Assembly (NCBI GenBank): GCA_026985655.1
Contig: JALSQB010000130.1
Location: 1-8,985 of the forward strand
DNA from: Campylobacteraceae bacterium
Lineage (GTDB): Bacteria > Campylobacterota > Campylobacteria > Campylobacterales > Sulfurovaceae
Reading direction: 5' to 3'
DNA length: 8,985 nt
The notes under the pieces were generated by a model. That model was not told where the DNA came from and did not search any database. It saw nothing but the letters and a program-made list of their open reading frames with translations. The position numbers were made by a program, and so were the translations under genes. Below, piece after piece: positions 1 through 5,764 of this stretch (position 1 is the first letter of the stretch; each line of letters starts with the position of its first letter).

Positions 1-28
1 TTATGGTTTTCTTTCTTTGTTTTTAATT
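1..28. other. Window edge, no feature supported
   Basis: The minus-strand sequence after the Rrf2 stop is A-rich (purine-rich AAAGAAAGAAAA). It could be the leader of a further gene beyond the edge, but no start codon is visible here. Confidence 0.3.
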
Positions 29-442
29 TTATATCATATAGGTAAAGCTTTGATTAACTTTTTCATGACAAGCTTCTAGCTCATTTAGAGGGCTATTAAA
101 AACCTCTATAAGTGCTTTTTGTTTCTCTTCCCAAAAAAGCTTAAGCGTTGGGTTTATTGTTTGTGTTAGCTCTTCAAAAGCGTTGGTTTCTAAAGTTGAG
201 ATAAGATCTTTGAGAGAAATATCACTTAAGTTTTTGTTTAAAGCATAGCCTCCATTAGCTCCTTTGATGCTTTTTAAAATATGAGACCTTTTTAGCTCTA
301 AAAGAATTTGACTGAGGAATTTTTCAGGAGCTTCTGCTTTAAGGGCTAAAGTTTTGATGTTCATGTGAGCATTGGCTTCAAGTAGGGAGAGTTGATAAAT
401 GGCACTTAATGCGTAAATGGTTTTTGTTGAGATACCTATCAT
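29..442 (-). CDS. Rrf2-family transcriptional regulator lacking the Fe-S cysteine triad
   Basis: This 137-residue protein is a predicted cytoplasmic DNA-binding repressor or activator. The N-terminal ~85 residues form a winged helix of the Rrf2 type: an opening 'STKTIYALSAIYQL' helix, the recognition segment 'APEKFLSQILLEL' (38-50) and the wing 'KGANGGYAL' (60-68), which matches the family signature RGxxGGYxLA. Length is typical for Rrf2/CymR/IscR proteins. IscR and NsrR ligate a cluster through three clustered cysteines around residues 90-105. Here there is only one cysteine (C125), near the C-terminus, so a classical three-cysteine Fe-S sensor is unlikely. The ATG start overlaps the TGA stop of the upstream DUF4395 gene (ATGA), indicating translational coupling and co-expression from the promoter at 912-940. 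The ligand and targets cannot be read from the sequence. Autoregulation is plausible for the family but unproven here. Confidence 0.88.
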   Translation of the reverse strand: MIGISTKTIYALSAIYQLSLLEANAHMNIKTLALKAEAPEKFLSQILLELKRSHILKSIKGANGGYALNKNLSDISLKDLISTLETNAFEELTQTINPTLKLFWEEKQKALIEVFNSPLNELEACHEKVNQSFTYMI

Positions 443-882
443 TTTGAACTTCTTTGTTGTAAAAATGTAAGAAAATGATAAACTTTACACCCGACACAGT
501 AGTCAAATGTTGCTTCTAAAAATGCACATAATATAAGAATAGCGACTAAAATAGAGGCGAATATGGTGAAATGCAAGAGGTAACTTAAAGTAAAGAGTGA
601 AATAATACTAAGCCCGACATAAAGAGCAAAGCGTTTAGGTGCTTCATCACAGGGAAGTGCTTTTATTTGAAAATAGTTGATGATGCTTTTAGCCACATAA
701 GCTAAGGGGCTTAATTGCTTGAATTTTAAGGTACGAACAGCAAAATCAAACAGTAAAATAAAAGCAAAAATAACTTCTTGGGTAAAAATAAGTATGAGTG
801 CAAGCAGTAGTACTTCTATGGCAATAATACGTACAATATGAGCATCAATACGATGTGATGAAATTGGGCATGTTTGTGACAC
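439..882 (-). CDS. DUF4395-family integral membrane protein
   Basis: This 147-residue protein is a predicted inner-membrane protein of unknown function. DUF4395 features visible are an N-terminal 'CP' (C5-P6), 'FDFAVR' (45-50), a central 'APKRFA' (81-86) and a C-terminal 'LEATFDYCVGCKVYHF' region with a C129-x2-C132 pair. Hydrophobic segments lie at about 17-35, 36-47, 87-108 and 108-124, giving roughly four membrane helices in two hairpins. Further cysteines are C78 and C119. The conserved cysteines suggest thiol or metal chemistry, but no reaction is established for the family as far as I know. The start is GTG. It is preferred because AAAGG lies six bases upstream (889-893) and the CP motif follows immediately. 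The gene is first in a unit with the overlapping Rrf2 regulator, behind a near-consensus promoter. Identification to the DUF is by pattern, not by search. Confidence 0.85.
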   Translation of the reverse strand: MSQTCPISSHRIDAHIVRIIAIEVLLLALILIFTQEVIFAFILLFDFAVRTLKFKQLSPLAYVAKSIINYFQIKALPCDEAPKRFALYVGLSIISLFTLSYLLHFTIFASILVAILILCAFLEATFDYCVGCKVYHFLTFLQQRSSK

Positions 883-888
883 AATGAA

Positions 889-893
889 CCTTT
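889..893 (-). promoter_or_regulatory. Ribosome binding site supporting the GTG start of the DUF4395 gene
   Basis: On the minus strand AAAGG lies six bases before the GTG at 882-880. It fixes the start at a non-ATG codon. A similar AAAGGTTC leader precedes the GTG-started L,D-transpeptidase gene further right. Confidence 0.7.
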
Positions 894-896
894 AGA

Positions 897-930
897 TTTT
901 TAATATTTAGTATAATAGGCTAATTAAAAA
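897..930. promoter_or_regulatory. Imperfect inverted repeat around the -10, candidate operator
   Basis: TTTTTAATATTTAG (897-910) and CTAATTAAAAA (920-930) are inverted copies apart from a three-base insertion, and they flank the -10 hexamer at 912-917. The position suits a repressor such as the Rrf2 protein encoded by the same unit. The region is AT-rich, so chance symmetry is a real possibility and the assignment is inference. Confidence 0.3.
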
Positions 931-940
931 TTAAAGTCAA
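912..940 (-). promoter_or_regulatory. Sigma70-like promoter of the DUF4395-Rrf2 unit
   Basis: On the minus strand, TTGACT (940-935) is followed by a 17-base spacer and TATTAT (917-912). Both hexamers match the housekeeping consensus at five of six positions and the spacing is ideal. Transcription would start near 905, leaving a leader of roughly 20 bases before the GTG. The promoter starts within about 15 bases of the mutS stop, so the downstream pair need not depend on mutS readthrough. The match is to the general bacterial consensus. Campylobacterota promoters often have a weak -35, which makes this one notably strong. Confidence 0.7.
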
Positions 941-960
941 GTAAATCTATGGATTTACTT
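939..960 (-). terminator. Hairpin overlapping the mutS stop codon, weak terminator candidate
   Basis: AAGTAAATC (939-947) and GATTTACTT (952-960) form a perfect 9-bp inverted repeat around a four-base loop. The mutS TAA codon (957-955) lies in the 5' arm of the transcript hairpin. Downstream on the minus strand the RNA continues into a U-rich stretch (TTTAATTTTTAATT), which suggests an intrinsic terminator. However, the stem has only two G-C pairs and the U-run is interrupted and begins a few bases late, so termination may be partial. The hairpin's last bases are also part of the -35 of the next promoter. Confidence 0.45.
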
Positions 961-3888
961 CTCTTCATAGTGTAGCTTTAAGCCTTTTGAGGTCATAAGA
1001 AATCCTGAAATATGAATTTTTTCTTCATGGACTAGCTTATGATGTCGTTTACATAGAGGTATTAGATTGTATTTATGGTTTTTACTCATCGCCCCTATCA
1101 TGCCTTCATTGTTAGCAAGGTTTTGTTCGGCTATGTGGTGAACATCTTCAACATCTTGGTCACACAATGCACACTTTGTGACATAGAGATTTTTGTTGTA
1201 ACGGCTTCTTTTTTTATGACTTAGTTTTTGTAGTTCAGAGCTATTTCCCATTAGCGTGTCTCTTATTTTGTAAGCATTTTTGAGGAAATTTTTATCCATA
1301 TGGAGTGATTTTGCAAACTCTAAACCGTAAAGTGAAGAACCCATGCCCAACTGTAATTGTCGGTTGTAGATAAGTATGTCTTTTTGTTCATCATAGCTTA
1401 CCCCTAAATGTAGGAGTATGAGCGAGTCTATATTGTGTAATGCTTCTATATTTTTTAATTGATGTAGATGCGTGGCAAAGATAAAGGTTGATTTGAGTTC
1501 TAAAAGCTTTAAAATTGCTCCTGCGACAATGGCAAGACCCGATTCTGTTTCTGTTCCTTGGGATATTTCATCGCCTAAGATTAAACTGCGTTGGGTGGCA
1601 CGATTAAATATGTTTTTAAGTTCCATCATCTCTACAGAAAAGGTTGAAAGCCCTTTATATAGGTTGTCTTGCGAGACAATACGGGTAAAGAGTTGCTCAT
1701 ACATACCCAATTTTAATTCAGTACAAGGCACAAAGAAACCTGCTTGAGCTAAGATAACAGACAAGCCAATGCTTTTCATAAGGGAAGATTTTCCAGAGGA
1801 GTTAATTCCATAGAGGAGTACCCCCTGCACAGGATTACCATTTGAGGCATTGAGGGTAATGTGATTATGTTCGGTTTTGATGCCCTCTCCTAAATAGATG
1901 TCATTGGGAACATAAACCCCTCTTTGTTCATTGGCTTCAATGATAGGGTGTCGTAATCCAATGGCTTCATAAGCGTTGGCTTCATCTTGCAACAGTGGAC
2001 GTGAAAGGTTCATACTTTTAGTACATTTGGCATTGGAGATAGCCACATCAATATTGGCAACAAAGGTAATGAGTTCATCAAGCAGATGAGAAAAACGATT
2101 TTCTAGTGCTAAAAGTGTTTGAAGATAACGTTCTTTGACTAAAGAGACTAATTTAACTTGACTGTTCTCAAAGCTTTGTGTAATCTCTTCAAAAAGTTTG
2201 GCATTAATTTTAACAGCATTTTTTAAATGTTTATAGTGAAAATCTTTAAAAAAGTGATGCTCCCCTTCAATGGTAACAAAGGATTCTTTGAGTTCTTTTT
2301 CAATCATGGTGAAACGGGTTTTAGTAAGATTAATGCTGTATCCCTCACTCTCCAAATAAGCAATGTCAGCATAGCCATTTTTACTATTGCTTATGCGTTT
2401 ATCTTTGTCAAAAAGTTTGTCAATATGATTGGATACATACTCTAATTTAGCTATTTCAGCATTTTGTTTTTCTAAAATAGTATCAATAGCAGGATAGACC
2501 CCATTTTTAAAAATATTGTCATTAATTTGGTCAATTCGGAATCTAGCACAGACTTCAAGATTAAAAGTCTGTTCTAGGTAAGCAATAAATTCATCGACAT
2601 CGGTGCTTAAATTATCTTGAATAGAGACTTTATCTATCTGGACATCTTTTAAGAGATTGGCAATGGCATTGAGTGACATCATCATATAGCTAAGTTCAAC
2701 AGGGTGCAATTTTTGAAGTTTAATCCGTCGAGTGATGCGTTCTAAATCGTAGATATTTTTTAGATGCGTATCGTACTGTTCGGAGCGATTCATAAGCTTT
2801 TGGCTAAGGTCGTAACGTGCCTCTAAAAGTTCTTTGTCAATAATAGGAGAGAGCAATCGTTCACGTAAGAGTCTTTTTCCAAAAGCCGTAGAAGTTTTAT
2901 CAATCAGTTCTAATAGCGTAATTTCAGATCTGTTTTTACTAATAACGCCAAGTTGCTCTAAAGCATTGTTTCCTAAATAGAGATAGCGACTTCCTCCTAA
3001 AAAGTGAGGACGATTCATCTTTTCAATAATGGCTTCATCATGCTCTATGATAAATTCTATTAGAATTGCCAATGCTTCAGTGGTATAAGGGTAGCGTTCA
3101 AGGTCAAGGTACTCTATGGCTGAGAGAAAAGAGTTGATCTCATAGACCCGTTTAAAGAGTTCATTTTGATACATAATTTTACAAGAACTATCAGTGTAGG
3201 TAGTTGAAAATTGAGCCAACTCTAAATAGGCGTGTATCCACTCTTTATCTATTTCTGTACTTTTAAGTGAGACAATAACTTCAGCTGTATTGTAGGTTTG
3301 TAAAAGATTAAAAATCTCATCAAGTGCATAGGTTTTGTCGTCACGATTGGAGTGCATCTCATTGACAATGGTTTTTCCTGTGGTCACATCAATGGCAGCA
3401 TAACCAGCAGAAAAAATGCCTTGATTTTGGTCAATGGTTAGTGAAACAAGATTGGTTTCTACGGTATTGGTTTGGTATTCAAAGTTTGTTCCAGGAGAGA
3501 TAACATTGGCAACATAACGTTGTACTTTGGGCATAATTCCTTTTTGTTTGACCATAATAATGGTATATTTTTGCGTATTAATCAGTCGTGCTAGATAACG
3601 CTCAATAGAGATAACAGGAACACCAGCAAGTAGAGGGTTTTTGATTGAGTTTTCAAGTATGTTTTTGTTTTTACGGGTGAGTTGAATATTGAGTAGTTCA
3701 GCTACCTCTTTGGCTTTACCTACTTTTAGTTCATCATTATTTACTTCATAAACTTCAAAAAAAGTTCCAATCTCCATAAAAACAAGGGCATTTTCACCAT
3801 ATTTTGATTCAAAATGCTTTTGAAGGTCAAAATAAATTTCGCTAAGAAGTTTACCTTTAGAGGCAAGAATTTTGGCAGATATGTCCAC
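955..3888 (-). CDS. MutS7-type mismatch-repair ATPase fused to an HNH endonuclease
   Basis: The 977-residue protein is predicted to bind mismatched DNA, use ATP as a MutS clamp and cut DNA through its own nuclease domain. Domain I carries the mismatch-wedge F-x-E motif in 'GTFFEVYE' (F43, E45). A connector-like region follows (about 125-215). Core helices begin near 310 ('LEQLGVI', then 'TSTAFGKRLLRERLLSP' to 348). The ATPase domain (about 640-850) has Walker A GINSSGKSS (694-702), Walker B LILGDEIS with D773-E774, and the H-loop 'ATH' (H807). The C-terminus is an HNH module: C906-x2-C909, H917-H918, N941, C946-x2-H949-H950, with all expected zinc and catalytic positions present. The length exceeds ordinary MutS (~850) by the nuclease. 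The architecture matches MutS7, known from some Campylobacterota, octocoral mitochondria and giant viruses. The GTG start has AGG seven bases upstream, a modest site. No mutL is in this window. Confidence 0.93.
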   Translation of the reverse strand: MDISAKILASKGKLLSEIYFDLQKHFESKYGENALVFMEIGTFFEVYEVNNDELKVGKAKEVAELLNIQLTRKNKNILENSIKNPLLAGVPVISIERYLARLINTQKYTIIMVKQKGIMPKVQRYVANVISPGTNFEYQTNTVETNLVSLTIDQNQGIFSAGYAAIDVTTGKTIVNEMHSNRDDKTYALDEIFNLLQTYNTAEVIVSLKSTEIDKEWIHAYLELAQFSTTYTDSSCKIMYQNELFKRVYEINSFLSAIEYLDLERYPYTTEALAILIEFIIEHDEAIIEKMNRPHFLGGSRYLYLGNNALEQLGVISKNRSEITLLELIDKTSTAFGKRLLRERLLSPIIDKELLEARYDLSQKLMNRSEQYDTHLKNIYDLERITRRIKLQKLHPVELSYMMMSLNAIANLLKDVQIDKVSIQDNLSTDVDEFIAYLEQTFNLEVCARFRIDQINDNIFKNGVYPAIDTILEKQNAEIAKLEYVSNHIDKLFDKDKRISNSKNGYADIAYLESEGYSINLTKTRFTMIEKELKESFVTIEGEHHFFKDFHYKHLKNAVKINAKLFEEITQSFENSQVKLVSLVKERYLQTLLALENRFSHLLDELITFVANIDVAISNAKCTKSMNLSRPLLQDEANAYEAIGLRHPIIEANEQRGVYVPNDIYLGEGIKTEHNHITLNASNGNPVQGVLLYGINSSGKSSLMKSIGLSVILAQAGFFVPCTELKLGMYEQLFTRIVSQDNLYKGLSTFSVEMMELKNIFNRATQRSLILGDEISQGTETESGLAIVAGAILKLLELKSTFIFATHLHQLKNIEALHNIDSLILLHLGVSYDEQKDILIYNRQLQLGMGSSLYGLEFAKSLHMDKNFLKNAYKIRDTLMGNSSELQKLSHKKRSRYNKNLYVTKCALCDQDVEDVHHIAEQNLANNEGMIGAMSKNHKYNLIPLCKRHHKLVHEEKIHISGFLMTSKGLKLHYEEK

Positions 3889-3954
3889 GTGAGTACCTAT
3901 GACTGTTATTTTTTATTGAGATATTTTATCGCTTTAGTAGTTAGGGGTAGCTGT

Positions 3955-3976
3955 AGGGTACTATTTATAGCACCCT
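3955..3976 (-). other. Stem-loop just downstream of the L,D-transpeptidase gene
   Basis: AGGGTACTAT (3955-3964) and ATAGCACCCT (3967-3976) are inverted copies apart from one base that becomes a G-U pair in the minus-strand RNA. The structure starts about ten bases after the upstream gene's stop. No U-tract follows, so this is not a textbook intrinsic terminator. It may be a 3'-end stabilising hairpin or part of the mutS leader. The rest of the 98-base spacer up to the mutS GTG shows only a weak -10-like TAAAAT near 3928 with no matching -35. Confidence 0.35.
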
Positions 3977-3986
3977 TATTAACAAA

Positions 3987-5684
3987 TTAGCGTAAACGAC
4001 GCTTTTGATATTTATCATATTTATAGATGTCAGGTCTAAACTCAATTTGACCTTGACTGTTCATTCCTGCCGTTAGATAGACCAAATAGACCCTTAATTG
4101 TTTATTGACTTTTAAGAATGTTTTACGTTTACCTTTGAGTATTTTATTGGCCTTTGTTAAGTTAATATTAGGGTTAAAGCTTGCTATGGTTTCAAGAAGC
4201 TTTGTAGGCTTAGAGAGCCGAACGCAACCATGGGAAAATGCTCTAATAGTCTTTTTAAACAGATGTCTTGTGGGTGTATCATGAATATAGACCGAAAACC
4301 TATTTGGAAATTTAAACTTTATTTTTCCCAATGCATTTTTAGGACCTGGTGGTTGCATTATGCGATAAGGAAACTTGTTTCCAGGCGCGAGGTAATCTTC
4401 CCAAAAAAGTGCATTGGTATTAATTTTAGCAGAATTTTCATTCCATGTACGATGCACCTCTAATCCATGTCTTCTTAGATAGCTAGGATCTTTTATCATA
4501 GCAGGAATAACTTCTCTTCTTACGATGCCTTCAGGAACTTTCCAATAGGGGTTTAAAACAATATAGGAGATATTTTGAGAAAATATTGGGGTAGGATGTT
4601 TGGGTTGCCCTACAATAACCCGTAATTTTTGTTTCTCTTTAGAATTTTCAATATAGTGAAGCATAAATTCAGGAATATTAACAACTAAAAAACGTGTTTG
4701 TTCTTCTCTTGGTAGCCATTTTATTCGGTCGATGTTAAGGAGAATGCTTGCAATTTTTTCATCAATAGAGATATTTAATGCTTTTTGTGTCCCTTTTCCT
4801 ACAATACCATCAACAGTAAGTCCATGACGTGATTGAAAGGTTTTTACAGCACTATCTAAACAGGTATTAAAGAGAGCATTTTTACTTAGATTATTATCTT
4901 TTGAAAGATTATTCTCTTTCGTTCTGATAGTAGAAGTATTGGTTTTATTACATTCAATGTAATCTCCTGAAGCTTCAAGTCTGGTACGTAACTTTAAGAC
5001 CATGTCTCCACCATCTCCCAAGGCTAATCTTTTAAAGGAAGGTAGCTTTTTCCAAGGAGATTTTTCTTTAATTGTTTGAAGTTTTTTTAGTGCAAGGAGT
5101 AGTTTTTTATATCCAAAATTTTTAGGGGTAACAGAGGAGATACTTTGATTAATATCAGGCGATTTCATCAGTTTAGCAATGTTGAATTTTGGTTGATATC
5201 TAATCCATGTTGCATTTATTTTTTTTCTTTTTAGTGCTGAGAGCTTATGGGTAAAATTTTTCCACTCTATTTCTCCATAGATAGCATGAATTAAAAAATT
5301 ATAATAGACTGAAGAGAGTTTTAGTTCAGTATGAAGTAGTTGCTCTTGTGTAAAGTTACCATCTACGCGTTTGCTTAAGATTTGATAGTTTTTATAAAGC
5401 ATACCTTCATGGTTAAGGGTAATGTCTTGCTCTATTTGTTGAAAAAGTTGGGTATATTTTTTTTGATTTAATTGCCCTGCTTGAATCCATAATGGCTGAT
5501 AGTGATTTTGACGATAGAGTGTTTTTAAAAATTTTTTTTGTGGAATATTTTTTAAAATTTTTTTTGGATTCTTTTTTAATGCAATTTCTAATGCTTTACT
5601 TGCATTGTTATCGTTAGGTACGGCAGAGAGTACGAATGTCATGAATAGCATAGCCACGAGCTGTTTAATAATAATTTTAGACAT
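3987..5684 (-). CDS. Periplasmic L,D-transpeptidase, YcbB/LdtD type (downstream copy)
   Basis: This 565-residue protein is predicted to form 3-3 peptidoglycan crosslinks, or otherwise exchange tetrapeptide stems, in the periplasm. Residues 1-21 are a signal sequence or anchor (basic start, then 'LVAMLFMTFVLSA'). A scaffold region with 'YRQNHYQPLW' follows. A PG_binding_1 domain runs from about 218 to 305 ('LGDGGDMVLKLRTRLE', 'FQSRHGLTVDGIVGKGTQKAL'). The YkuD catalytic domain starts near 330, with 'NPYWKVP', the capping region, H468 in HDTP and the nucleophile C487 in SHGCVR. The domain order matches E. coli YcbB (LdtD). A Cys pair, C245 and C275, brackets a loop enlarged by a tandem ENNLSK/DNNLSK repeat that the neighbouring paralog lacks. 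Start ATG with AAGGGG six bases upstream. Its own promoter lies at 5714-5742. Transpeptidase versus carboxypeptidase activity cannot be decided from the sequence. Confidence 0.92.
   Translation of the reverse strand: MSKIIIKQLVAMLFMTFVLSAVPNDNNASKALEIALKKNPKKILKNIPQKKFLKTLYRQNHYQPLWIQAGQLNQKKYTQLFQQIEQDITLNHEGMLYKNYQILSKRVDGNFTQEQLLHTELKLSSVYYNFLIHAIYGEIEWKNFTHKLSALKRKKINATWIRYQPKFNIAKLMKSPDINQSISSVTPKNFGYKKLLLALKKLQTIKEKSPWKKLPSFKRLALGDGGDMVLKLRTRLEASGDYIECNKTNTSTIRTKENNLSKDNNLSKNALFNTCLDSAVKTFQSRHGLTVDGIVGKGTQKALNISIDEKIASILLNIDRIKWLPREEQTRFLVVNIPEFMLHYIENSKEKQKLRVIVGQPKHPTPIFSQNISYIVLNPYWKVPEGIVRREVIPAMIKDPSYLRRHGLEVHRTWNENSAKINTNALFWEDYLAPGNKFPYRIMQPPGPKNALGKIKFKFPNRFSVYIHDTPTRHLFKKTIRAFSHGCVRLSKPTKLLETIASFNPNINLTKANKILKGKRKTFLKVNKQLRVYLVYLTAGMNSQGQIEFRPDIYKYDKYQKRRLR
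4881..4916 (-). repeat. Two tandem 18-base units inside the transpeptidase gene
   Basis: Codons 257-268 encode ENNLSK followed by DNNLSK. The underlying 18-base units differ at a few bases, mostly in the Ser and Leu codons, so the duplication is not brand new. It sits in the loop between C245 and C275 of the peptidoglycan-binding domain, where the upstream paralog has only nine residues between the equivalent cysteines. Confidence 0.7.
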
Positions 5685-5713
5685 AAAATTCCCCTTTCTG
5701 CTTCAAGGGTAAA

Positions 5714-5742
5714 AGTATAGTCTAAAACAGAAGAGAAGACAA
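5714..5742 (-). promoter_or_regulatory. Sigma70-like promoter of the downstream L,D-transpeptidase
   Basis: On the minus strand, TTGTCT (5742-5737) is separated by 17 bases from TATACT (5719-5714). Transcription would start near 5707 and give a leader of about 23 bases, including the AAGGGG ribosome site (5696-5691) before the ATG at 5684. This gives the gene independent expression even if it is also read from the upstream paralog. Confidence 0.65.
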
Positions 5743-5764
5743 TAAGTTAAGAGAAAAATTGATT

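Noticed and set aside
955..1240. Separate homing-endonuclease gene or intron inserted at the end of mutS
   Set aside because: The HNH region is in frame with the ATPase domain with no stop, start, splice or intein-like boundary, and the same fusion is known for MutS7. It is a domain of the same protein.
1472..1747. Plus-strand open frame of 91 codons
   Set aside because: It lies entirely opposite the MutS ATPase domain (Walker B and H-loop region), has no ribosome site and resembles no protein family. It is a reverse-strand shadow.
2227..2445. Plus-strand open frame of 72 codons
   Set aside because: It is antisense to the conserved core/clamp part of MutS. The composition looks like translated antisense of a lysine- and isoleucine-rich gene.
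3935..3960. Imperfect direct repeat (GTAGTTAGGGGTA / GTAGCTGTAGGGTA)
   Set aside because: There are only two short, mismatched copies with no further units. It is not enough to support a repeat element or binding-site array.
4230..4463. Plus-strand open frame of 77 codons
   Set aside because: It is antisense to the catalytic region of the downstream L,D-transpeptidase, which is strongly conserved with its paralog on the other strand.
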